This document shows, one piece after another, positions 24,360 to 32,854 of a stretch of 64,000 nt of DNA (position 1 is the stretch's first letter; every line of letters starts with the position of its first letter). The stretch comes from G963667675 sp965249215. GTDB taxonomy: Bacteria > Chloroflexota > Dehalococcoidia > Lucifugimonadales > UBA3495. Position numbers and translations under genes: made by a program. The stretch lies in NCBI GenBank assembly GCA_965249215.1, contig CBDFLN010000002.1:1736001-1800000 (forward strand), read 5' to 3'. The notes under the pieces were generated by a model that had not been told where the DNA came from, ran no database searches, and saw only the letters and a program-made list of their open reading frames with translations.

Positions 24360-25658
24360 ATGAACAGCTTTTATCTTTGGACCATTGGCTGCCAAATGAA
24401 CACCGCCGACTCCGAGCGGTTGGGGGCGGCGCTGGAACAGCTGGGGTTGCAGCCGGTGGCCCGGGCCGGGGATGCCGATGTCATCGTCCTCAACTCCTGC
24501 GTCGTTCGGCAGAGCGCAGAAGACAAGGTGGTGGGCGCCGTTACCGGCGTGCAGCCTCTCAAGAAGAGCAGGCCCGACCGGATAGTGGCCCTGATGGGGT
24601 GCATGGTTGGGCCCAAGACCGCCGACCTCAGCCGCAGGTTCCCCTACGTCGACGTTTTCATGCGCCCCCAGCAATACGGCCCCCTGTTGGACCTGGTCGG
24701 CGAACGGCTGGGCCTAGACTGGGAAGGCTGCCTTGGTTCCCTGGCACCGATGCGACCCGACGTCACCGCATATGTTCCCATCATCCACGGCTGCGACCTC
24801 ATGTGTTCTTTTTGCATTATCCCCTACCGGCGGGGCCGCCAGGTGAGCCGTCCGGTCGAGGAGGTGGCGCGGGAAGTGGAATTGCTGGCCGCCCGCGGGG
24901 TCAAGGAAGTCACCCTGTTGGGGCAGACGGTCGACGCCTACGGCCACGACCTGCCGGATAGGCCCGACCTGGCCGACCTGCTGCACCGCCTCAACGACGT
25001 CAGCGGCTTGGAGCGGATACGTTTCCTCACCTCCCACCCGTCGTTCATGAGCGACCGCATCATCGAGGCGGTGGCTTCCTTGCCCAAGGTCTGTGAGCAC
25101 ATAAACCTGCCCGTGCAGGCGGGGGACGACCAGGTCCTGAGCCGCATGCGGCGGAACTACACCCAAGCCGAGTACGTCGACCTGGTCAGCCGCATCCGGG
25201 ACAACGTTTCGGATGCGTCCCTGAGCACTGACATCATCGTTGGATTTCCCGGTGAGACCGAGGAGCAGTTCCAGCGGTCGTTGGGTCTGGTGTCCGACCT
25301 GCGCTTCGACAAGGTGCATTGCGCAGTCTATTCTCCCCGCCCCGGCACCATCTCCGACCGTACCATGGGGGACGACGTAGACCCGGACGAGAAAATCGGG
25401 CGGCGGCGGCGCATCGAGGCTTTGCAGGAAGGCATTCAAAGCGATATCAACTCTGCACTCTTGGGTCAGGACCTAGAGGTCCTGGTAGAGGGCCGCCGCG
25501 GCGGTAAATGGCAGGGCAGGACTCGCAGCAACAAGCTGGTATACTTCCAGAATCAAGGGGACCAACAGGGACGGCTGGTACGCGTCAACATTGCCAAGGC
25601 CAGTCCCTGGTCTCTACAAGGGACCACCGGTCCCGGCATAAAGGCCCTGGACCTTTAG
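24360..25658 (+). CDS. miaB: tRNA-2-methylthio-N6-dimethylallyladenosine synthase MiaB
   Basis: A 432-aa radical SAM methylthiotransferase that converts i6A37 to ms2i6A37 in tRNAs reading UNN codons. The N-terminal UPF0004 domain carries the auxiliary cluster ligands Cys11 (GCQMNTADSE), Cys47 (NSCVVR) and Cys81 (MGC). The radical SAM CxxxCxxC is Cys145, Cys149 and Cys152 (HGCDLMCSFC). DIIVGFPGETEEQF and a C-terminal TRAM-like segment follow. The CQMN and RRGRQVSRP signatures favour MiaB over MtaB or RimO. nadA begins 11 nt downstream, so the two are probably co-transcribed. The upstream 270 bp contain duplicated GGTTTATTTGA but no clear promoter. Confidence 0.94.
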   Translation: MNSFYLWTIGCQMNTADSERLGAALEQLGLQPVARAGDADVIVLNSCVVRQSAEDKVVGAVTGVQPLKKSRPDRIVALMGCMVGPKTADLSRRFPYVDVFMRPQQYGPLLDLVGERLGLDWEGCLGSLAPMRPDVTAYVPIIHGCDLMCSFCIIPYRRGRQVSRPVEEVAREVELLAARGVKEVTLLGQTVDAYGHDLPDRPDLADLLHRLNDVSGLERIRFLTSHPSFMSDRIIEAVASLPKVCEHINLPVQAGDDQVLSRMRRNYTQAEYVDLVSRIRDNVSDASLSTDIIVGFPGETEEQFQRSLGLVSDLRFDKVHCAVYSPRPGTISDRTMGDDVDPDEKIGRRRRIEALQEGIQSDINSALLGQDLEVLVEGRRGGKWQGRTRSNKLVYFQNQGDQQGRLVRVNIAKASPWSLQGTTGPGIKALDL

Positions 25659-25669
25659 GGGGTGCGACC

Positions 25670-26878
25670 GTGGCTACAACGACACGGCAAGCCGTTATCC
25701 GCATCACCGAGTTAGAACATTCCGCCTTCTGCAAAACGGAAGACGACTTGCCTTCCAAGCCTCTGGCCGAGGAGTTGGCGGTCAACGTCCGCTGGCAGAA
25801 GATACCCAGCGAGTACCTCCATTGCTCTGTGGACGAGCTCGATGGCCGCATTGAACAGGCCAAGAAGGACCTGGGAGCCTCCGTTACCGTGCTGGGACAC
25901 CACTACCAGCGGGAAGAGGTTATCAAATACGCTGACTTCCAGGGAGACTCCTTCATGCTGTCTCAGCAGGCCGCCTCCCAGCAGGAAGCCAATTACATCG
26001 TCTTCTGCGGGGTCCACTTCATGGCTGAGACGGCGTGCATACTGTGCGCCCCCCATCAGAAGGTGATCTTGCCCAACCTTGCCGCGGGTTGTTCGATGGC
26101 GGACATGGCGCCCATGGAGGACGTCGACGACGCCTGGGAAGACCTGATCGCCGCTTTGGACGGCTTCGGGGGAATCACCCCCGTGACCTATATGAATTCA
26201 ATTGCCAGCATCAAGGCCCTGTGCGGCCGCAACGGCGGGGCGGTGTGCACCTCGTCCAACGCTGCGGCCGTCTTGGAGTGGGCCTTCGAGAAGACGGACC
26301 GGGTCCTCTTTCTCCCAGACCAGCACCTAGGGCGCAATACGGGTCTCAAGCTAGGCATCCCGACGGACCGGATGGTTGTGTGGAACCCGTTTAAGCGGTT
26401 GGGAGGCAACACCCCTGACCAGCTGCGAAACGCCAAGCTGGTGCTCTGGCAGGGCCACTGTGCTGTCCACACCAGGTTCACCGTAGGGCAGATTCATGCA
26501 GCCAGGGAGCGGTTTCCCGACGTTCGCGTCCTGGTCCACCCGGAATGCACCATGGAGACGGTCCAGGCGGCGGACCTGGTGGGTTCCACCGAGTTCATCC
26601 GCAAAGCGATCAACGACTCTCCGCCGGGAAGCATCTGGGCCGTCGGCACCGAGATCAGCCTGGTCAACCGCTTGGCCCTGCAGAACCCGGACAAGACCAT
26701 CTTTTGCCTGGACCCGGTGACCTGTCCCTGCTCCACCATGTACCGTATCCATCCGGCTTACCTGCTGTGGGTACTGGAGGGACTGCTGGACAACACCGTG
26801 GTAAACCAGATAACGGTGCCCCAGGACGTAAGGCGGGATGCCCACGTTGCCTTGGAGCGTATGCTGGCCCTGAAGTAA
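25670..26878 (+). CDS. nadA: Quinolinate synthase NadA
   Basis: A 402-aa [4Fe-4S] enzyme condensing iminoaspartate with dihydroxyacetone phosphate to quinolinate. Conserved pieces are LGHHYQREEV, FCGVHFMAETA, LAAGCSMADMA, VTYMNSIASIKA, CTSSNAA and LDPVTCPCSTMYRI; the cluster cysteines are within these. The GTG at 25670 is chosen because GGGGGTG lies about 6 nt before it and it sits 11 nt after miaB. The frame is open farther upstream but overlaps miaB with unrelated sequence. It is about 50 residues longer than E. coli NadA at the N-terminus, as in other long NadA types. With nadB and nadC it completes de novo NAD synthesis. Confidence 0.95.
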   Translation: MATTTRQAVIRITELEHSAFCKTEDDLPSKPLAEELAVNVRWQKIPSEYLHCSVDELDGRIEQAKKDLGASVTVLGHHYQREEVIKYADFQGDSFMLSQQAASQQEANYIVFCGVHFMAETACILCAPHQKVILPNLAAGCSMADMAPMEDVDDAWEDLIAALDGFGGITPVTYMNSIASIKALCGRNGGAVCTSSNAAAVLEWAFEKTDRVLFLPDQHLGRNTGLKLGIPTDRMVVWNPFKRLGGNTPDQLRNAKLVLWQGHCAVHTRFTVGQIHAARERFPDVRVLVHPECTMETVQAADLVGSTEFIRKAINDSPPGSIWAVGTEISLVNRLALQNPDKTIFCLDPVTCPCSTMYRIHPAYLLWVLEGLLDNTVVNQITVPQDVRRDAHVALERMLALK

Positions 26879-27052
26879 CCGCGTCCGGCAACCACCGGGC
26901 GGTGTACGCCCTCGCCGTGCAGAGCCAAATTCCACATCCCACCGGGACTTCTAACGGTGGGCTGTGCAGTCTAACAGCCGGGCGCCCGCCGCCGATTGAC
27001 CGCGAGCATCGGTGCGCGTTATCCCTTGGCCGCGCCCGCGCCAGGTAAGTTG

Positions 27053-27058
27053 TATAAT
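27053..27058 (+). promoter_or_regulatory. Possible -10 element upstream of nadB
   Basis: A perfect TATAAT lies 52 bp before the nadB start in the 231-bp nadA-nadB gap. No good -35 hexamer is found at 16-18 bp. It suggests nadBC may have their own promoter. Confidence 0.3.
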
Positions 27059-27109
27059 GCCCAGACCCGGCCGCGGTCAGGACCGCGGTGATGTGCAGAG
27101 GACCAACGG

Positions 27110-28672
27110 GTGACCCAGACAGACTACGATTTCATAGTCATCGGCAGCGGCATTGCCGGCCTTAACATTGCCTTGCTCGCTCAGGAGCACGGCTCGGTGT
27201 TGATTCTCACCAAGGGCAAAATCGACGACTGCAACACCCGCTACGCCCAAGGAGGCATCGCCGCAGCCATCGGGCCCGGCGATTCCACCAAGCTCCACTT
27301 CCAGGATACATTGGCCGCCGGAGTTGGCCTGTGCGACCCGGAGGCGGTTGAAGTCCTGACCCGAGAAGGGCCGGAGCGGGTGTCCAATCTAATCCGCTGG
27401 GGCGTGGCTTTCGACACCATTCACGGGCAAATCGCGTTGGGCCGAGAGGGCGCCCACAGCGTCCCGCGAATTTTACATGCAGGCGGCGACGCCACTGGAC
27501 AACACATTGAGCAGGCCCTGACCGAACGGGTAACGCAGTCGTCCATCACCGTCATGGAGTACACCCTGGCTACCAGGCTGGTGGTTGACCGGGGTAAGGT
27601 CACAGCCGTGGAAGCCCTCAATGCCATCACTGGCGAGCATCAGACGTTCAACAGCAGCATCGTGGTCCTGGCCACCGGCGGGGCGGGACGCCTGTTCGCC
27701 TATACCACCAACCCAGAGGTCGCCACCGGCGACGGTGTGGCCTTGGCCTTCCGCGCCGGGGCCCAACTTATGGATATGGAGTTCTACCAGTTCCATCCCA
27801 CCGCCTTTTACAGAGAGGGTGCGCCGGCCTTTCTGCTGTCCGAAGCGATGCGCGGCGAGGGAGCGGTCCTTCGGGGCCAGGACGGCAAGACCTTTATGGC
27901 CGGCTACCACCCCCTGGGCGATCTGGCGCCCCGGGACGTGGTGTCCCGCGCCATCGCCGCCGAGATGCAAAAAACCGGGACCAGGCAGGTTTACCTGGAC
28001 ATATCCCACCTGCCGCCCGACCGGGTCCAGGACCGCTTCCCCAGCATATACAATTTCTGCATGGGTTACGGCCTTGATATTACCACCCAGCCCATTCCGG
28101 TGGCTCCCGCCGCCCATTACATGATGGGAGGCGTCAAGACCGACACCTGGGGTAGGACCAACATAGCCGGCCTCTACGCCTGCGGTGAGGCGGCTTGCAG
28201 CGCGGTACACGGCGCCAATCGACTTGCCAGTAACTCCCTGCTGGACACCCTGGTCTTTGCCCACCGGCTCCTAGACGGCGCCCTACGACACCCTTGGGAG
28301 CCGGCAGCAGAACCGGAGGCCGGCAATCTGGTCTTCAGCCCTACCCCGAGGTCCATGGAGCATGTGCAGGCTCCTCCTTTAGGCCCCGGGGCCTTGCAAG
28401 ACCTGATGTGGCGCAACGTGGGAATGAACCGCAATGGCCCCCAGTTGCTCGAGGCCGCTGGCATTCTTCATGCTTGGCATCGCACCATGCCCCGGCCTAC
28501 TGACCTGGCCTCACATCAACTGGGCAACATGGTGCTGTTGGGCCTGCTCATGGCCGAAGCTGCTCTGTTGCGGCAGGAGAGCAGGGGCTCCCACTTTCGT
28601 CAGGACTTCCCGGAGACCGCGGCTTCCTGGGAGAAGCACGTGATAGCGGTCCAGCGGGAGGAAGGGCCATGA
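27110..28672 (+). CDS. nadB: L-aspartate oxidase NadB
   Basis: A 520-aa FAD flavoprotein oxidising L-aspartate to iminoaspartate, the substrate of NadA. The dinucleotide-binding motif GSGIAGL is at about residues 12-18. RYAQGGIAAAIG, the long FAD/succinate-dehydrogenase-like core (EFYQFHPTAFY, LSEAMRGEGAVL, DLAPRDVVSRAI), PVAPAAHYMMGGV and GANRLASNSLLDTLVF all match NadB. It starts with GTG after GAGGACC. The gene overlaps nadC by ATGA, so nadB and nadC are coupled. Confidence 0.96.
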   Translation: MTQTDYDFIVIGSGIAGLNIALLAQEHGSVLILTKGKIDDCNTRYAQGGIAAAIGPGDSTKLHFQDTLAAGVGLCDPEAVEVLTREGPERVSNLIRWGVAFDTIHGQIALGREGAHSVPRILHAGGDATGQHIEQALTERVTQSSITVMEYTLATRLVVDRGKVTAVEALNAITGEHQTFNSSIVVLATGGAGRLFAYTTNPEVATGDGVALAFRAGAQLMDMEFYQFHPTAFYREGAPAFLLSEAMRGEGAVLRGQDGKTFMAGYHPLGDLAPRDVVSRAIAAEMQKTGTRQVYLDISHLPPDRVQDRFPSIYNFCMGYGLDITTQPIPVAPAAHYMMGGVKTDTWGRTNIAGLYACGEAACSAVHGANRLASNSLLDTLVFAHRLLDGALRHPWEPAAEPEAGNLVFSPTPRSMEHVQAPPLGPGALQDLMWRNVGMNRNGPQLLEAAGILHAWHRTMPRPTDLASHQLGNMVLLGLLMAEAALLRQESRGSHFRQDFPETAASWEKHVIAVQREEGP

Positions 28673-29523
28673 GCGGACTGCCTCCTGAGGTTTACCAGCT
28701 GATAGACATGGCGCTCTCCGAAGACCAGGCCTTTAACGATCCCACCACCCAGGCCCTGGTTCCCGCCTCCACTCGCGGCGTCGGTGTCATCCGGTCCAAG
28801 GCTACTGGAATCCTGGCCGGGATTGACGTAGCCGCGGCTGTGTTCCGGCGGCTTGCCAGCGGCATTACGGTAGAGCATCCAATCCGTGACGGCGCAGCCC
28901 TATCCCCTGGAGACGATGTCCTCCAGGTGGAGGGAACGGCCGCCGGCATCCTGCGGGGCGAGCGCGTTGCTTTGAATTTTTTGCAGCGCATGAGCGGCAT
29001 AGCCACCGCAGCCAACCGGTACGTGCAGGCGGTGGAGGGTTGCAATGCCCGCATTGTCGATACCCGCAAGACCGTTCCAGGCATGCGCTATCTGGACAAA
29101 TACGCAGTGCGCATGGGAGGCGGCCACAACCACCGGCAGCACCTGGCAGACGGCGTGCTGATTAAGGACAATCATATCCAGGCGCTGCGCGCCGGGAACT
29201 TGGGCCTGAAGGAGATTATCCAACTGGCCTTGGACAGGGCGCCCCACACCGTCAAGGTGGAGGTGGAGGTAGAAACCCTGGATGAGGTCAAAGAGGCCGT
29301 GGAGGCCGGCGCCGACATCATTATGCTGGACAACATGCCCCTGGAAACCATGCGCCAGGCTGTGGAGAGAGTAAATGGCCGAGCGTTGGTCGAGGCTTCT
29401 GGGGGAATCACGTGGGACACGGTCCGGGAGGTCGCCGAGACCGGCGTCGATTTGATTTCCATCGGGGCCCTAACCCATTCGGTTACTGCCCTGGACATGA
29501 GCTTGGACCTGGAGTTCAGCTAG
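28669..29523 (+). CDS. nadC: Nicotinate-nucleotide pyrophosphorylase (carboxylating) NadC
   Basis: A 284-aa type II phosphoribosyltransferase converting quinolinate and PRPP to nicotinate mononucleotide. Motifs: ERVALNFLQRMSGIAT, DTRKTVPGMRYLDKYAVRMG, GGGHNHR, LIKDNHI, VEVEVETLDE, DIIMLDNM and VEASGGI near the end. The length is normal. The ATG overlaps the nadB stop. This completes the NAD precursor operon. Confidence 0.97.
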   Translation: MSGLPPEVYQLIDMALSEDQAFNDPTTQALVPASTRGVGVIRSKATGILAGIDVAAAVFRRLASGITVEHPIRDGAALSPGDDVLQVEGTAAGILRGERVALNFLQRMSGIATAANRYVQAVEGCNARIVDTRKTVPGMRYLDKYAVRMGGGHNHRQHLADGVLIKDNHIQALRAGNLGLKEIIQLALDRAPHTVKVEVEVETLDEVKEAVEAGADIIMLDNMPLETMRQAVERVNGRALVEASGGITWDTVREVAETGVDLISIGALTHSVTALDMSLDLEFS

Positions 29524-29537
29524 GAGCAAGGCAAGAG

Positions 29538-30068
29538 ATGGTATCGCCGGCCGCAGTCGTCAGCGCAGCCCTGGAACGCAACTGGGAGATGATCGACTCC
29601 GCCCTGAAGGGACTGGACGATGCCGAACTCAGCCTCCGGCCCAACGAGCAGTGCAACTCCATAGCCTGGATTTTGTGGCACATGAGCCGGGTTGTGGACA
29701 CGGTGGTCAACGCCCGCATCCTGGAAACGACCCAGCTATGGCTGCGCGACGGTTGGTACAGCAGATACGGAATGCCCGAAGGCCCGGAAGACCGGGGAGG
29801 AGGTTGGACCGCTGCCCAGGTAGGCGCCTGGGTACCGCCGGAGCGCGCAGTGCAGTTGGGATATTACGGCGCGGTAAAAGGGGCAGCGACGGCGTTCTTA
29901 GCCGTTGCAACGCCTGCCCAGTTGGAGAGACGAATCATGTGGCCACCCATAGTTGAGGCCAGGCCGGCGGCTGACGTGTTGGGTCAAATGACCTGGGACG
30001 CCATATCCCACGGTGGACAGATTGCATACCTTAGGGGGTTCTACCGGGGAATGGGCTGGCACCGTTAA
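29538..30068 (+). CDS. DinB-family protein
   Basis: A 176-aa four-helix-bundle protein of the DinB/YfiT superfamily, putative metal-dependent enzymes or thiol transferases. His residues at the usual positions are seen in SIAWILWHMSRVVDTVV and in ISHGGQIAYLRGFYRG, with a central helix in between. The ATG at 29538 has AAGGCAAG upstream and lies 15 nt after nadC; the frame continues upstream inside nadC but the extension is not DinB-like. It ends tail-to-tail with dtd, overlapping by 4 bp. The substrate is unknown. Confidence 0.82.
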   Translation: MVSPAAVVSAALERNWEMIDSALKGLDDAELSLRPNEQCNSIAWILWHMSRVVDTVVNARILETTQLWLRDGWYSRYGMPEGPEDRGGGWTAAQVGAWVPPERAVQLGYYGAVKGAATAFLAVATPAQLERRIMWPPIVEARPAADVLGQMTWDAISHGGQIAYLRGFYRGMGWHR

Positions 30069-30529
30069 GACCGTCTGGGCAGACGGCGCTCGGCGCTGTC
30101 CAGCAGTATCGTCACCGGCCCGTCGTTCTGCAACCGCACCTGCATGTACTCTTGAAAATACCCCGTAGCCGTTTTTAGCCCGGATAGCCTGAACAGGCCC
30201 ACGGTGTATTCGTACAGCCGCTGCGCTTCTTGCGGCTGGGCTGCCTCGGTAAAGTCGGGGCGGCGTCCCTTCCTGGTGCCGGCGTACAGGGTAAACTGGC
30301 TGACCACCAAAAGCTCCGCCCTAGTTTCCAGAGCGGAGCGGTTGAAACGGTTCTCTTCGTCGGAAAAAATCCTGAGGTTGAGGATCTTTTGGACCAGATA
30401 CTGGGCGTCCGCCTCTTCGTCCTCCCTACCTATACCCAGCAGGACTGCCAGCCCGGAGCCGATGCCGACCGTCTCCCGGCCGTGGGCCAAGACCGAGGCT
30501 TCAGTTACTCGTTGGATTACCGCGCGCAA
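30065..30529 (-). CDS. dtd: D-aminoacyl-tRNA deacylase
   Basis: A 154-aa DTD that hydrolyses D-amino acids from mischarged tRNA. It begins MRAVIQRVTEASV and has the catalytic strand SQFTLYAGTRKGRRPDFTEA and the cross-subunit motif NDGPVT near the C-terminus, both required for substrate binding in the dimer. Full family length. The start codon is TTG with no strong ribosome site. It precedes no co-oriented operon partner, since the next gene downstream is convergent. Confidence 0.93.
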   Translation of the reverse strand: MRAVIQRVTEASVLAHGRETVGIGSGLAVLLGIGREDEEADAQYLVQKILNLRIFSDEENRFNRSALETRAELLVVSQFTLYAGTRKGRRPDFTEAAQPQEAQRLYEYTVGLFRLSGLKTATGYFQEYMQVRLQNDGPVTILLDSAERRLPRRS

Positions 30530-30587
30530 AGGAGGGGAACTCCCACTGGCCAGGGATAAGAGGTGGATGGGGTGTAAGAAGGCCCGG

Positions 30588-30905
30588 TTAGCTGCTGGAA
30601 GAGCCGGCGTCTGCCGTGGCTTTGGCCGAGGACCCGCTCTTGGAATCCGAGGACTTGTCGCTGGACGATGCTGCGCCGTCCTTGCTGTCCGAGGAGTCTT
30701 TAGTGCCGTTTTCGGCAGGCCTCTTGGGACGCCCGTAATCGGTCGTGTAGAAACCGGAGCCCTTGTATATCACGGGAACGGCATGGAACAAGCGCTGGCC
30801 CCTTCCGGAACACACCGGGCACGTTCCAGTGCCAGCCTGGGCGAAAGTCTGAACCAACTCGAACTCGTTCGAGCACTCGACGCATCTGTAATCGTACCGA
30901 GGCAA
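30588..30905 (-). CDS. FmdB-family zinc ribbon protein
   Basis: A 105-aa protein. The N-terminal zinc ribbon PRYDYRCVECSNEFELVQ...TCPVCSG has two CxxC pairs (about residues 7-10 and 28-31), the FmdB/CxxC_CXXC_SSSS regulatory-protein pattern. The last 45 residues are a low-complexity Ser/Asp/Lys tail. The start is set at the TTG at 30905: AAGGAGG-like AGGAGG (30917-30912) is exactly six bases upstream and the protein then begins MPRYDYRC, the canonical family start. A GTG two codons earlier would abut the ribosome site. The function of FmdB proteins is uncertain; regulatory or metal-binding roles have been proposed. Confidence 0.85.
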   Translation of the reverse strand: MPRYDYRCVECSNEFELVQTFAQAGTGTCPVCSGRGQRLFHAVPVIYKGSGFYTTDYGRPKRPAENGTKDSSDSKDGAASSSDKSSDSKSGSSAKATADAGSSSS

Positions 30906-30975
30906 CAGCACCCTCCTGGGGCAAAAGATCGCGGCGGACGCCAGGCCAAGCCAAACGCCAGCCGATCACTAATAT

Positions 30976-31004
30976 AATGTACCAGTCCTGCCTATGAGTG
31001 TCAA
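30976..31004 (-). promoter_or_regulatory. Predicted promoter of the FmdB-like gene
   Basis: On the minus strand TTGACA (31004-30999) and TACATT (30981-30976) are 17 bp apart, about 70 nt upstream of the TTG start. The -10 context TGGTACATTA recurs at the rpsU promoter. Confidence 0.55.
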
Positions 31005-31062
31005 ACTGAGGTGGGCGTTGGGGATAGCCCGGCTGGGCGCGGAGGCGGATGGGCCGCAATGT

Positions 31063-31572
31063 TCACGCGGGCCCGCGCTCAGACGTCGGTGGAGCAGGGA
31101 ACAACAATTCTAGGAATACGGCGCCCTCGATGGGATTGTGCCGGTAATGCGGTATGTCGACGAACCCAAGGGACCGGTACAGGTGAATGGCGGCGTCCAT
31201 ACTGTCCAATGTGTCCAGCCTTACAGCGGAGTACCCTAGTTGCAGGGAATATCCAAGCGCGGCTTCACACAGTAGACGGCCGACGCCCCGCCCGCGCCAA
31301 GGCGGTGTCACGTACATACGCTTCAGCTCGCAGGACGCTTCTTCCAGGGCTCGGATTCCTGTAATTCCAACCGTTGCATGGCCCGACCGGGCCAACAGGG
31401 CTACGCCTTTGCCGGGTTGTCCATACTGCACACTGATCTCGGCAAGTTCGCGTTTTGTGTCTTGAAAGTCTGCCGAGAACGGCAGCGACGCAAGGTACTC
31501 TTTGACCAGTTCGGTGAAGGCGCCGTACTCAGCCGTAGTCTTTGCTGCGACTATTTCGACGGGACCAGTCAT
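31063..31572 (-). CDS. GNAT family N-acetyltransferase
   Basis: A 169-aa acetyl-CoA-dependent transferase. The central motif A reads ELKRMYVTPPWRGRGVGRLL, with the RGRGVG pyrophosphate loop, followed by AVRLDTLDSMDAAIHLYRSLGF, the classical C-terminal GNAT helix and strand. The length is typical. ATG 31572 is preferred; an in-frame TTG six codons earlier has no better ribosome site. A 14-bp perfect hairpin lies upstream, between this gene and the aminotransferase. The substrate is not predictable. Confidence 0.88.
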   Translation of the reverse strand: MTGPVEIVAAKTTAEYGAFTELVKEYLASLPFSADFQDTKRELAEISVQYGQPGKGVALLARSGHATVGITGIRALEEASCELKRMYVTPPWRGRGVGRLLCEAALGYSLQLGYSAVRLDTLDSMDAAIHLYRSLGFVDIPHYRHNPIEGAVFLELLFPAPPTSERGPA

Positions 31573-31676
31573 CGTCGAGATACGGGTCAATCAGTTGCGA
31601 GTGTTGATGGAAGCCGGAGGCGGTGTGAGGTCAGTGGAATGGCACGGCGGCGCGACGGAACCCAAGTTTGGTGAAT

Positions 31677-31715
31677 GAAGAGGGGCGTTCATCCAGAAGA
31701 CGAACGCCCCTCTTC
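31677..31715. terminator. Strong hairpin between aminotransferase and GNAT genes
   Basis: A perfect 14-bp inverted repeat GAAGAGGGGCGTTC / GAACGCCCCTCTTC (31677-31690 and 31702-31715) with an 11-nt loop lies 40 bp after the aminotransferase stop. No U-tract follows on either strand, so it may act as a factor-assisted terminator or mRNA 3' stabiliser. Confidence 0.6.
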
Positions 31716-31755
31716 CACATCCAAGCTGCTTTAGGGTGAGCCGGCTGCGGCGGCC

Positions 31756-32700
31756 TTATCTGCCGGCTTCGAACTCCCGTTTCTCGTCGGGGGTGAGGAA
31801 GCTGATAGCCTGATCGACAACGTCGAATCCGGCAGCCTCGCTGAATGCGGCCAAGAAGCCCTCGCTCAAGGGTCCAGGGACCTTGCCGTCTCCGATAGCG
31901 TGCCCGTTCAGGCTCTTGGCGGGGACAAGGCAGGCGGTGCTGGTGCAGAAGAAGGCCTCGTCGGCGACGTAAACATCGTGGGGCGTGTAGTCGGCCTCGT
32001 CCCAGGGTATCCCCATGTTGTCGGCGAACCCCATGATACTGTCCATGGTGATGCCGGGGAGCACGTGGCGCCGGTTGGGAATCTTGAGCCTGCCGTCCTT
32101 GAGGAACAGGAAGTTGGAGCCCATGCCCTCGGTGACGTTGCCGTTGAGGTCCAGCATCAAGACCCACATTTCCGGGTCGGCCTGCTTGGCCTCGAAATCC
32201 GACACAAAGTGGTTCATCTTGTTGGCAATCTTAGCCTTGGGGGAGAGGCTCTCAGGGGGAGTCCGCCTGGTGGCCGAGGTGGCCGCCCGCACGCCCTGGA
32301 TGTATTGCTTGGCGAACTGCTTGAAGGGATTGGGGCGGGCATAGACGGACACGTTGGCGCCCTTATGAAATTCCTGGTTCAGGTTGCCCCGGCTGACCAC
32401 CTGGTGAACGTTGAAGTCTCCGTATTGGTCCAACAGGTGCTTGTTGGCGTCCACCACGTCCACGGTGATTTTTTCCATCTGTTCCCAGGTAAGACCGGGG
32501 TCGATGCGGGTGTACTTCAGGGAGCGGTACAGCCGGTCCAAGTGGGCGTCCAACCTGAAGACCTTTCCGCCAAAGGTGCGCTCGGTGTCGTAGACCGCGT
32601 CGCCCCACCTGTAGCCCCTGTCCAAGGCCGATATCATGGCCTGGCTTTCGGGGACCATCTCGCCGTTGACGTATACGATGAACTCCTGTGACTCTGCCAT
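31756..32700 (-). CDS. Class IV aminotransferase (branched-chain/D-amino-acid type)
   Basis: A 314-aa PLP-dependent fold-type IV enzyme. Typical features are FIVYVNGEMVP, DRGYRWGDAVYDTERTFGGK, the Lys-containing segment PKAKIANKMNH (candidate Schiff-base Lys), FEAKQADPEMWVLMLDLNGN, TEGMGSNFLFLKDGRL and PGITMDSIM. It matches branched-chain aminotransferase-like enzymes, but substrate specificity (branched-chain, D-amino acid or aminodeoxychorismate) cannot be fixed from sequence. It is a single gene, with the hairpin at 31677-31715 downstream. Confidence 0.88.
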   Translation of the reverse strand: MAESQEFIVYVNGEMVPESQAMISALDRGYRWGDAVYDTERTFGGKVFRLDAHLDRLYRSLKYTRIDPGLTWEQMEKITVDVVDANKHLLDQYGDFNVHQVVSRGNLNQEFHKGANVSVYARPNPFKQFAKQYIQGVRAATSATRRTPPESLSPKAKIANKMNHFVSDFEAKQADPEMWVLMLDLNGNVTEGMGSNFLFLKDGRLKIPNRRHVLPGITMDSIMGFADNMGIPWDEADYTPHDVYVADEAFFCTSTACLVPAKSLNGHAIGDGKVPGPLSEGFLAAFSEAAGFDVVDQAISFLTPDEKREFEAGR

Positions 32701-32781
32701 CCTGTAGCGCTCCTTACGTTCTCTGTTTAAGGACTACCACTTCCCGACCGAACGTTATTCAAACACAGTAGCGTCTTCGTT

Positions 32782-32823
32782 GTCAATTCACCGCCCCTGT
32801 GGGTCAATTCACCGCCCCTGTGG
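32782..32823. repeat. 21-bp perfect direct duplication
   Basis: Two identical adjacent 21-bp units (32782-32802 and 32803-32823), each beginning GTCAATTCACC, lie between the cyclase stop and the aminotransferase promoter region. Confidence 0.9.
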
Positions 32824-32854
32824 GTCAGCCTCCGGGACTCGTGCGGCGGATGGC

